64,000 nucleotides of DNA from Stercorarius parasiticus (taxonomy: Eukaryota; Chordata; Aves; Charadriiformes; Stercorariidae): NCBI GenBank assembly GCA_013396915.1, contig VWZL01004332.1, forward strand, positions 310,515-374,514, written 5' to 3'. Made by a program: the position numbers and the translations under genes. Positions 13,136 to 24,215 of this stretch are shown one piece after another. The notes beneath the pieces are model-generated. The model did no database searches. It was not told where the DNA came from and was given only the letters and a program-made list of their open reading frames with translations. Positions within the stretch are counted from its first letter, which is position 1, and every line of letters begins with the position of its first letter.

Positions 13136-15769
13136 TTTGAAAAACTTTCCTAAGTATTTTATTCAAATGATCTAAAGTTAGGGAATCTACTGTATACTGA
13201 TTTTTTTGAGCATGCATTTGATTTTGCCAGCTACCTTTTATTGTCGTATTTGATGCAGACAGAAGAATTTCAGTTAAGCCTCTGATTTAACAATTATGGC
13301 TTCTTAAATGACTTAATTCTAGAGAATTTATAACTCATGGCATTGGATGCAGTTAAAGTACAAATGCAGATATTTTAATGAATCTGTCTTTTTTGCTGCC
13401 ACAACTATTTTTCCAGCTACTGCATTAGCTATCTTTACATATACCCATGATAATCAAGTGATGAAATACAGTCATGTACAATAGAGACAGTCCTTTAAAA
13501 TGCCCTTGTGACTCTTGTTTCTTTATAAATGCTATAAACTTTAAGGGTAGTCTTGTTCCCATTGTGTTACATGCTTTCATCCTTACACTGCTGCTTTTAA
13601 TAACACCACGAACTAGAAATGACGCTTTGGAAAAAAACCTCTGACTTTCAGTACACCTGTATCCTTTGTCTGTATTTGCTAAATACTGTGTGAAATGTGA
13701 AGTTCTACTACTGGTATCCATTTTATGACATATCTGGGGAACTATTCACGTGTTTAAAATTAAGCACATTCTTAGGTTTGTCAATGAACTGCTGCTTATA
13801 CCTGTGAAAGATTTTGCTTGCAGAGGAATCAGAGCTTGGGGACTAGAAAATGGGAATCACTACAATATAGAAACCATTACTTTCAATACAACATTATGTA
13901 TTATTGCAGTTTGTGGATCACTCATCCCCACAGAAAGTTGAAAACAGAATTGAGCTAATAGATATAATGGCCACACCTGCAGATGTGGTCCAAGTTTACA
14001 AGCATCCCACACAAAGCCTATAAATTTCCCTCCTGAAAATTAATACCAGCTATAATATATGTGCAAAAATCTCTGCAGGCTGAATAGCACCCAAAAGTCC
14101 AGATGATTTACCTAAATTAAACGTTAAAAAAACCCAACATCTAAATGGACAAAATGACAAGCACACTCTTTGCATGTAGAGATTGTTGCAACTGACAAAC
14201 ACAGAATAAAACCATCTTTATTAACACTTTATACTCTCCTCCTTTTCACTTTGCAGCAGATTCACCCGTGCTTATTTTTGATAGGTCAGGCAAACTGCAT
14301 GACATCTTTCAGTGCATCAAGCCTATTGCTTTACTCAGTTGACCATAAGTCCAGCTATACCTATCCAAATGATACTGTCCAATCCTATCATCTTCTCCAT
14401 TGCTTTGGAATAATAACTTGTAAACACAGCTTCAGTTCACTATTTCTATTTTAACCAAGTTTTAAATATTTTCTGTTTCTACACTTTTTGTCCACTTTGC
14501 TCCCCAACTCACTCCTTTTTCTTTGGAAACAGCAGTTGGATGCATTTAAATCGTATCAGCCAAATGGCTCCAATTGCTCTTATGCTTCAGCCATCAAAGC
14601 CAGGAACAGATGAGACTATTTTAGATACTCCATACAAAATACAAGTGTATTACTATGGACTTATTTTTCTTAGTTCTTTCTTTTTATGGATCACAGATAC
14701 CTTATACCTTGAGAAGGCTTAGATTTCAGGCTGAAAAATCTCTATAACTTGCTAAAGACAGCACACAAATATATGGATTAATTGCTGTTGGCGTTTACTT
14801 GTAATCTTCTCACCACCCATACATCATTGATAGACACCTATGTTTTCAGTGACTATTACAATATACTTCAAGGAAATTCATACTATGGAGTTAGAAAGTT
14901 GTTTCTGTCAGCTTTTGAAAGATGATGACGACAGTGCTACGAAAAGATTGACTCATATCCCTTGAAAAGACTTGTGTTTTCTCATCTATAACCTTGGTTA
15001 ATAAAATAAGGCTGACTTGAAAACTGCAAGATTTCCTCTCAAGCTCAAGAAGAGCTCTTCTGCACTGTTTCCTGATAGTTGTTCATAAAGAGTTTAAGAT
15101 CATGAAAACCAGACTTTTGTCTGCTGTTTCAATGAATTGTTCAGATTAACTGCAAATCAACATTACTGTTTCAATCTCTCTCTGACGTTAAATCTCCTAG
15201 AAAACTTGTGCAGAGTATCTGTTGTTGAAGACAAGTAATGGTTAGTAGGCAGTTAACCGTATCTAATTAGAGTAGTAGGAGAGACACCTGCTTCTGAGCA
15301 GCTTTGTCCTCTGGTATTTGATTGTAGCTTAGAGATGATGCAAAGGTCCATTCTTACTTCATAAGTTATTATGAATCAGGAATCAGGAGACCTCTCTTGT
15401 TTCAGAGAGGGGTGCCAGGTGTCAACGCCTGGCCAAAACAGAAGTGAACTGCCATGGAAGGCATTCTGCTGATGGACTCTCTGCACAGCACAAGAAGCCC
15501 AGCGAAACAGATGAGGTTATACTAATCTTGTCCAACAGCTCATTTAAGTGGAAGTGGAGAAAGAGACGGAGGCATTAGGAAACAATTCTTAGCTACCAGG
15601 CGTCTTTCACTTGCATACCAATCCTTCCTTGGCACTCCTAATCTCATTCTATTCAATGAAGATGCGACAGCTACACTCATAGCTCCTCTACTAATAGATT
15701 CTCTACTATTACTTCATACAGATTTGGGGTTCTGCACAACATTGCCTTGCACCATGAACACACGCTAAA
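13136..15769. other. Unique non-coding DNA
   Basis: AT-rich unique sequence with short open frames lacking recognisable content. A short inverted repeat, CCAGG-N8-CCTGG, lies near 15416-15433. No gene is seen. Confidence 0.5.
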
Positions 15770-15905
15770 GCAATTTTACAGACAAGAAAAGTAGGTGCCT
15801 ACAGATTAACAAGCACTTAAGCAATGAGGCATAGTTTATACGCAAATAACTCTTGGTCCTAGACTCCTCAACTACAGCTCAGGTGGAATCTGGACCCCTG
15901 TGTTT
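15770..15905 (-). repeat. Possible MIR-like SINE relic (weak)
   Basis: On the plus strand the order of motifs resembles the reverse complement of a MIR/CORE-SINE. First comes CAATTTTACAGACAAGAAA, where MIR has its 'ATTTTACAGATGAGGAAA' segment. Then comes a CACTTAAGCA block, and then GGTGGAATCTGGACCCCTG, where MIR has its B-box region. The spacing is roughly right but the matches are patchy, so chance is a real alternative. Confidence 0.28.
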
Positions 15906-18224
15906 TATACTTCTCAAATTTTCCTGAAGCACATAGCAAAACCACAAATTAATGCCATAAAAAGGATAGGACAAAACTATTTTTCATTAGTGAAATACTA
16001 CAACAGGGAGCCTGAAAGTGAAGCAAGTGTCAAAAAGACAAAAAAAAAGGAAAAAAAAGTGAGAAGCTGGAAAAGGAATAACTTGCTGCGTGAAGCTGCA
16101 GCAAAGCAAAACAACATGTGTGAGCTACAGTTGGACAAAGTAGCTTAAAGCAGCCCCAAAGAAGCAAAAGTCTGTCAGCAAGAGAGTTTTCCCTTACAAC
16201 TCTGATCCTCAAGTTTAGAGCTTTCAGGCTATAAGCAAAAGGAACACAGGTTGTTACAACATAAATAGAGAAATTTTTAACTCAAGCTACATAACAGGCT
16301 TGCTTTTCAGTTACAAGGTGTTTCATTCTGCTGCACAAGAGACTCATTTTTAACTACCAGAGAAGTACTTTTATAGAGCTTGCTAGTTTACCTTGTGATT
16401 AGCCCTTTAGCCATGAGCTACCGTCTCTCTGCTCCCTCCTTGCCTCCTTGCTTCAAATTAACTCCTTAATTGCCACTGTACTCAAAACATCTTTGACTGT
16501 ACAAATTTTCCATTTGAAATAGCCTCAATTTATCATTCCAAGAAGAGAAAGATGACAGGTATGGGAAATACACACCATAAGTAGTGTTCCTATACAGATT
16601 TTAAGTTTCAGAGCAGGCCATTGTGAGTCTTCCTGCTTGCCATGGCGCAGACTGTACCAGAACATGCCATTTCTAGTCTTCTCCTGAGAACTACTCAGAG
16701 GATGCCACCATTACTAAGGCCTGAGCTCAGGTAAACCCAGTAGGCAAATAAAACAAAAAAGAAACATAGCTAATGACCTTCACATCCACAACCATTATTT
16801 TTCTGAGATTCAGTGGTTATCTGAACACTTTTCTGTTCCACCTGATCTGTAAATCAAGCTATGAAGCTCAGCTTTCCAGGCATTCCCACCTCATCAGTAT
16901 CATACCACAGGCATCCCTGTGGGAGTTCTCACTTTCACTGGGATAACATGAGGGCTTTGTGGGTTCTCCTCAAGGTCACTGAGGTTTCTAAAAGGATAGA
17001 CAGGAATCTAAAGGCATTTACCGCAGCCTGGCAGCAACTGATTTTGGTGCTGGTCAGACTGTTAGACAGTTCTGAAAATCCCAGTTCAAGCCTGTTTCCA
17101 GCTGTAGGTACCTAAATCTCTTTAAAATAGGATTGCATAAGAGTGCACAATAAGGTCATTTAAGGAGATCAAATAAGCTGTAAGTGGCATATGGCTATAA
17201 AAACAACAAAAGCAGCTGTTAAATGATAACAGCTTTTGGACATGAACTACAATAACTAGGATGCTTTTTAACTGGCCATTTAGATAAGATAGAGATGAAT
17301 AAAACAACAGTAATAAAAAACAGGCAAAACTCTCTTCTAAGTAGAAATCAATAACCAGAATTTAAAAAGTCGCAACAATGAACTTTTTCTGTTATCTCCA
17401 AAAGAATTAATTGTACACTATTTTTCTGTTAGTTAACTGTTAGTAAAGAAATTAAATTGTTTGGACATATTTAAAGTTCAAATCACAAACTAAGTTGGCC
17501 AGAGAAACTCTCTGCTGATGAGGTTGTAATCTAAGTTCAAGAAAAAAACCAGTTCTGATTATCCAACAGTTCTCATAGTTGGATTAGAGCCTTTGTGTGC
17601 TGTAAATACGGTTCAGTGAAGTTTGGACGGAACACTGTGTTCTGGAGAACTCCCCACCACCTCCATGAGCCAGCCCTCAGCCTTCCCTCTTTAACTCTGA
17701 CTCTTTAACTCCTACTACTGTTCAAGAAGTCCCTTCCCCACCTTCCCCACTGCAATAACCCTTTCTCTCTGCATGCTCTGGGTTGCTGGGTAAGCAGGTG
17801 AGGGAGTAGCTAGACCAGAGCTGGCTCTCACGCAGAGGAGGAGTGAAATGGAGGAATGGGTAGGTAAACCCTGCAGCTGCAAGGGAGGAGGGAGGCATGA
17901 GTGAGGGCACAGGTGTATTTCCAGGCCCAGCAACAGCTGCTACCACACATATCTTGGCTTCTCAAGGAGGAATGGGAGTAGATCAGCTGTATGAGCTGGG
18001 TACTACTTGAAAAAAAGGTAGGCAGTCTGTTGCTGCATGCAAGTGACTACTTTTTCTATTCTTAAAAGTATCCCTGAGAGAAAGAGGCACATTAGGAAAA
18101 TTGTACAGGCAATAACCCACAGAATAATGAAAGTGAAATACAGCATTTTTACAATTAGTTACAATGTGATGAGCAATGACGAATCACACTACTAAGTCAC
18201 TATCAGAGACAATTCTATGTACGC
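15906..18224. other. Unique non-coding DNA
   Basis: Includes an adenine-rich purine stretch near 16027-16076 that produces lysine-rich translation, and a slightly GC-richer block at about 17630-17950. A possible relic of an old repeat lies at 17070-17131. No exon is recognised. Confidence 0.5.
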
Positions 18225-18390
18225 AATCATATTCTCACCATCTTCCTATTTTCTTAGAACTGCCCTGTCAGACAGGGAGAATTGGAACTGCTACTAAGAC
18301 ACAGAGAAGGTAAGTGACTTACCCAAGATCACAAGGACAAATGCAGCTAAGCCAGAAGTGGAACCCATGGCATCTTATACTGTCACAACA
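18225..18390 (-). repeat. MIR-like (CORE-SINE) ancient relic
   Basis: The stretch ACACAGAGAAGGTAAGTGAC, then TTACCCAAGATCACAAGGAC, then AGCCAGAAGTGGAACCCATG reads like the reverse complement of a MIR-type SINE. In MIR this is the 'gcacagagaggttaagt...cttgcccaaggtcaca...agccaggattcgaaccca' region, including the complement of the tRNA-derived B box. MIR-type tRNA-derived SINEs predate the split of mammals and birds and survive as short diverged relics in bird genomes. The 5' and 3' boundaries are approximate because only the core is clear. Confidence 0.7.
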
Positions 18391-18883
18391 CGAGGTATCC
18401 GTTCTATGCCTCCCATCGTATTGCTCTTACACTGGCCTCAGCTGACTTTGTACCAGGACCTGACTAAAACAAAAAAAGTTATGTAAAACTCACCAACAAA
18501 AGTTATCTAGTCATTCCTTATTTACAGAGTTTATAAATAAATCTTCTATTCATTAACCTTCACTGAGTTGAGCTCTGCCTTCTCCCAAAGGTAGAAACTC
18601 AGATTCAACAAACCCTTCCACGCCAACTGGATTCATTTTAGCCAGAATTACAATGAACATGTAATGAAGACTCACGTACAATAAAGGTCCACCCACTTTT
18701 AAATACAAGCAATGCTACAAATACAGATGAGATGAAGCACACTAACAACAAAAAGTCCTTGCATTTCATTTCTCCTAACCATCGAGGAATGATCCCTGGA
18801 TTTTCTGCAAGGACATCTGTAAAGTGAATTTAATAAAATATATAATTAGGGGTTTAATTATTGTTTAATTAATATTTTTCCTG
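18391..18883. other. Unique non-coding DNA
   Basis: Nothing recognised. The last part (about 18825-18883) is very AT-rich and runs into a T homopolymer. Confidence 0.5.
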
Positions 18884-18897
18884 TTTTTTTTTTTTTT
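18884..18897. repeat. Poly-T run (14)
   Basis: Fourteen T bases followed by CTGAAGGG, the same octamer that follows the T run at 7598-7614. It is otherwise an ordinary homopolymer. Confidence 0.85.
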
Positions 18898-18980
18898 CTG
18901 AAGGGTTTATATCTCACCTCCCATCACATGGCTTTAGACTCGTGTTTGACATAATGATTTTAGATTGGTAATTTTTTTAT

Positions 18981-19113
18981 CCTAACAAACACTATAGTTT
19001 TGCGTTTTTAAAAGTCTATGTTTTTGCCTTAACAAACATAATTCTGTAATTTTAAACTTCTAGGATTCACCCTAACAAACATCATAGTTTTGAAGTTTTA
19101 AACTTTCAAGTGA
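18981..19113. repeat. Degenerate ~45-bp minisatellite, three units
   Basis: Three units start with CCTAACAAACACTATAGTTT (18981), CCTTAACAAACATAATTCTG (19027) and CCTAACAAACATCATAGTTT (19071). The spacings are 46 and 44 bp. The unit interior shares a TTTTAAA(A/C) block followed by a variable T-rich part. A fourth, more decayed unit may lie upstream (about 18936-18980), where GACATAATGATTTTAG resembles the unit interior. No known family is recognised. Confidence 0.8.
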
Positions 19114-22100
19114 ATAAAAATCAGTCCCAGTTTGAAAAAAACAATTAGAAAAATGTCTTTTTATGTCCCAGACTTGTATAAGCACCCCTTAGTACAGGCT
19201 TCACCTAATCCAGAAGTACTCAAATTCCATCCATTTCCTTAATTTCCGTACCAGGAGCTGCTTTCAGCTGCTTACCTCGTCCTTATTGAGATGTTTATTT
19301 ACATCTAGTCTGTCATTGTGTTTACATAAAATTCAGAATTATATTGGCATGAAGCTTCAATTCCCTTCCTAGTCAACATGGAAAGTCTCACATTTTGACA
19401 ATGCACCAAACTTGGAGGAGAAACCCTAAAAAAAGTTCAGCAAAATGCCTTTTGTGATTTTACTAACTGCAGCTACTGAGCCTTTGCATCACTGGTCACT
19501 GCCTCCTCTGTTCTACCAGCACTGCTGTTTGTATGGTTGCATTGCAGGGTTGAAATGATCTTTCTTTAAGGTTGGACTCTATTTGCATAGAGGGTTGGGT
19601 TTTTTGCTTAGTTGTTTTTCTAAAACCAGGAACCTTGTAGCTGACTGGTTTGCAGTTTATTCTCAAAAGCTGTTGTACCAGTGCAATTGAAAAGGCAATG
19701 AACTGCAGCACCAAAATTAATGTCTGGGGGCAGAGAGAGATGGGAATGTCTAATCTGGCTTCCTTGCCAGAACTGATGTGACACAAATATGTTGTTTTCA
19801 GTCAAGCAAAATGCTGAGCCTCTAGGTAAACATTCATATTTATTTTGGGTAAAAGGGTCATTTCTAGTCAGGCTAAGCATCTACTGAAGTATGTAATACT
19901 TAAGACAGAAGTTAAAGAGAATGAAGAGAGGAACTTTTCTGGCCATAAAATACTGCTTTCACCAGTCATCAGTTTGCTGAAACAGTAAACTCCAAGGATC
20001 TCAACAATAACAACACAAGCTTATCAGAGAGGTTACAAATTCCAGTTCTTCATGGGACTTGGAAAACTGAAGCATGTTTCAGAAAAAAGCTTTAATTTTC
20101 AGATACATATTTAAGACTTAATTTTTAAACATTTCAACATGAAAAAAGCTCTGTGTTTAGAAGCAGTTTTGGAACAAACTCCAACTTTGTTTTGGGATTT
20201 TTTTCCAGCCATTCCATGTGCATGATATACGTAATACAAAAATACAGTCACAGATGAAGCGTAAGGATTATTATTACTAAAAAGTGTACACATCGTAGAT
20301 CCCTGATACACAGCCAGATTCAGATAAACTTATTTATAGGATTTTCAATTTACTCTTCTACTAAAATCCTGAAACCAAGTACAGAGCAAATAAACACGTA
20401 AAGACACATTTAGCGTTTCTCATCAAACAACTGAAAACAGATGCACCAACAACTACAGAAATCTGAATAAAAATGCCATCATTTTGCTCAGACTAAATTG
20501 TAATTTTGATTTTATAAACATACATACAATTACATTTTCATATTAATTAACTACTTCTAGTACAAGTGTAGAACAAAACATCAAATACCACAATTACCAC
20601 AGCTCCAGATGGAATTTTTAGTGTTTCAGTCGCATCTTGACACAACTATCCAAAGCACAATCTTGTCAAAATGCATAAATCCAGGGTCTCCCCTGCCTCC
20701 TCCAAACAGTCTACAGGTACCTTTTAATCACTTCATTTGGATGAAGACTCAATTTTATGCCATGCCCAGCTCACTGAAGTTAAAGTACTACAACCCACTA
20801 GGCCTGCTCTAAAACACAAGGCAATTATGAATAATTGTTGTTGTTGGTTTTGTTGTATAAACATTCCCTTCATTTGGTTGGTATGAAATAACATATCTTG
20901 TGCCACTTCTTTCCATTTGTACTTCTATTACCTTACTAATTTGAATCTGTCAGGATCCATAGGTTTCAAAATACTCTTTGTTTCTAAACAGGCCTACTTC
21001 TCCCTTACTTGAGCCTGCTGTCAACTTCTAACAAAAATAATACTTGAATTAAAAACTAAGACATTAAAGAATAATTTTAGCTTCCTTAAATGATACTTTC
21101 ATATCTCTTATTTACCAAAATTATAAGAGGATGCTGAGGATGCCTTTAACCAGCACATACTTTTGTCAGAAAATTCTCCATGAAGTTTGTATGAAACCCA
21201 CCTCCATTGAAACAAGTGATAACAGGGCACCATTTATCTCTATCGACCATTTTTAGCCCATTTTTCAGTTCAGTTCAATTGCTTTTATGATCAAGTATTT
21301 CCATTTTATCCATAACAACAAAATATTTACAAAGTGTTTATTTTCAAAAAGCCAATTTATTTAATTTTACCTCTAGGGAGGTCTTCTTTTTGTTTATCTG
21401 GCTGGTAATATTTCCAACATTAGAGTAGACATCTCTTCACCCAGGTTCCCTTGGAATCTGACAGTTTCATGTTTGCTCTATATTTCTTGCTTGTAATGGG
21501 AATTAGATCGGTACTGTTGCCTCATCAGTAATTATAGAATCAAATATTACCTAGAAAAGTATGTTGTCCCTCCATCCAATGTCAAATCAAACATTAAAAT
21601 TATAGATCAAGTTCCAGAAATGTGCTGCATTTTCCCAGAGTGAATGAAGCTTCATTTCAAAACAATTTTTACGAGCTCTTCCATGGTTGATGCATATAGA
21701 AAAATAGCATCTTAGAATGATGATGCGAAGATTCCCTCTGAGCAGAAATTTCCAAACCCTGCTCACGGAACAACATCACCTTCCTGAAAATTTAATTCAG
21801 TTGCCCAAGGAATGGGTTTTTTGAGCATTTAAGCTAACGAAACATTTTGTAGTGCACACAACACATTGATGGACTTACACGCTTGCAGAGGTATAAGCTT
21901 TGGCTGCCCCATCTGTTCCTGGGGCATTTTACAAGATCACTTGCCTCTCTAGGTTTTCTGAGCCAACCCTGCAGCTTTTCCTTCATTTGGAGAACTTCTA
22001 GGGTCTCTCACCTTTCTTCGGCTCCCAAGCTTCAGGATTGCCAGCACAGTATTTATCTTAGAGATCCTTACTGATCTTTCAGATTGGGTTTGGAAGCAGA

Positions 22101-23672
22101 CAAGGAGGTTAAAAATTAACAGGGGATCACAGGCAGCCAGACACAGGCATTATGGATACATAAACCTTCTTCCTATAGAACACCAAACTAAAAATCTGTA
22201 TTTACTGGCTTATTGATGATTCGAGTCAGAATCTCTTATTATGCATCTATCTGTGCATCTGATGTTGCTGGTCAAAATCTGGCATCAGTTTCATGCAGGT
22301 CTAGCTCCATTACCTTCACTGGATTATGTTGTGAGAAAAAGGTGGTCTTATTGTATCAAAGAGAATTTGTCTGGATCAGAAAAATTAAGAGTCTTGTATT
22401 TTAATGTAGGCGCATTTTAATATACATCTAAATGACCAATTCTCTTTAAATGAATTTAATTCCTTACCTATTTCCAGAAAAGACATAAAACTGGAATAAA
22501 AAGGTGGAGATGCCGTAACTAACACTGCTCGGGCTCAGCTCTGAATAAGGAAATACAAAAATCATGAAAGCCAGATAAAGGGAGTCAAGCCAACACGTTC
22601 ATATGCCTGTCAGCCAAGTAGTTATGCATCTTCCGCCTAAGGTGATGAATCTATAACCTCGAAGTGTAGCATAGTGTAACCATATTGTATATCCACACAA
22701 CAAAATCTTTGAACTTAAGCTGAACCCTGTTCAGGAGCTTTCTACTGAGAACAGAAACTATATTTGCATCGATTCTCCTAGCAGCTATTCTCTTCAGAGC
22801 AATAGATTGTGCATTCTTGACGGTAGGCCTAGAGAGCTGACTTTTTTCCTGCACGTTATTTACATAAACAGTACGAGCTGTAAATTTCCAGGACTGTAGA
22901 TGATTTCTTAATGATTTTGCTTTCAAAACACATTTTTTTAAAGGTAGTAAATTCATGTCAATAATTCCGTATCTGCTGTTCTATCAGAATATTTTATATT
23001 GAAATATGACAAGTTTAAGTAATTTCCCCTACATATTTACTGTAATATCAGATACATGATGTTGACAATTTTCCTATGTGAAACCAAACCAGCCCTTGAC
23101 TTATATTTACAGCAGCGAGTGAAACTGAAGCAACATAAATCACTGAGTTTTAACAGTAATTAAATGAATAGCAAAACCTTTGATCTAAATAACCAATTCT
23201 AATTTGATTTTCATTTGTATGTTCTAGTCATTTGTCTAAAGAAAGGTTGACTCTTTCTGAAAGGTGATAGAGTTTGGTATTTCCTTCTGCGGCAATGAAT
23301 GTATACATACATATTTAACATAGTGGTTATATATGATTAGTTTATGTTTACTTCATTCCTAATGTTTAGTTTTATTACGTCAGAAAACAACTATAATGAT
23401 TTTTTTTAAAGTTGATATGTATCAAGTATATTAGCCCAGAAATTGGAATCTGCTTAAAATAAAAAAAACAAGCATTTTGGAATTTTATTTGTTCAATAAA
23501 GTTGTCTTAAATACGTCGGTTCATAAGAAAACTGAAATACTATTAAACTAATTTTCAGTACAAATGCAAGTAACATAAGCATTTTTATGCATTTAGGGAT
23601 TTAAATACATTATTTCCAATCCTCCACGACTTTAGGAAGAATACATCTCACCTTCTCACATCTAGCTCCTAA
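19114..23672. other. Unique non-coding DNA
   Basis: AT-rich unique sequence. A short TTG-rich tract lies at 20835-20857. A minus-strand open frame at 22651-22956 (101 codons) is unrecognised and has no visible splice or promoter support. No transposon is recognised. Confidence 0.5.
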
Positions 23673-23673
23673 N
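23673..23673. other. Ambiguous base (N)
   Basis: The only non-ACGT character in the window. It marks an unresolved base in the assembly, not a biological feature. It does not interrupt any called element. Confidence 0.99.
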
Positions 23674-24131
23674 TTAAATTTTCGATGAACTAATTATAAA
23701 CTATGTGGAAAAAAAAAAACGGAAAAATAAAATATTCACACACACAGGGAAGGCGGTGTCTCTATCAACAGCTAGTTAAATACTTCAACAAACCTTGGCA
23801 GAATATCTATGCTGCTCTTATTGCTATTTTCAAAGGCAAATAGTTTTAATAGTTTATAGCAAGTATAGTCATGTAGATTATGATAGCTTCAAATTCTTTA
23901 TATATATGCACACTTTTTAAATTACTAAATATATATTTAGAAAGTCAATGAAGATGAAACAGATTTCATTTTTATTTACCCTTCAATAAAAACTGTAAGA
24001 GCCGACTACTGCACTCTTAAGTTTGTGGGGGAAATCTGAAAGAAGTGGTTACGTGGCAAACTGTGACAAACTCCTTTGTCAGGAATCATATGTATTCTCA
24101 GAAATTAAACGCATGAACTGCATTAATTAAT
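23674..24131. other. Unique AT-rich DNA
   Basis: Holds an 11-A run (23709-23719), a short CACACACA stretch and AT-rich patches at 23898-23938. Nothing else is recognised. Confidence 0.5.
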
Positions 24132-24215
24132 ATCTTGCATTTACATAGGTAGTCTTTCATCTCAAAGAATCCTGAAGCACTTTGCACATACATCCGAAAT
24201 ATATCTTCACAAAAC
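24132..24215 (-). repeat. Ancient amniote SINE 3'-tail relic (MIR/L3-like)
   Basis: The segment contains CTTGCATTTACATAGG, TTTCATCTCAAAGAATCCTG and AAGCACTTTGCACATAC. This order matches the antisense of the widespread amniote SINE/LINE tail 'gcatttatatagcgcctttcatctcaaggatcccaaagcgctttacaaac'. That tail is known from memory of reptile and mammal repeats, and the family name is uncertain. The rest of the SINE (the 'cccattttacagatg' part) is not evident downstream, so only the tail survives. Confidence 0.55.

Noticed and set aside
22651..22956. 101-codon minus-strand open frame as a gene
   Set aside because: No recognised family, no promoter or splice evidence, and basic composition explained by A/T-rich codons.
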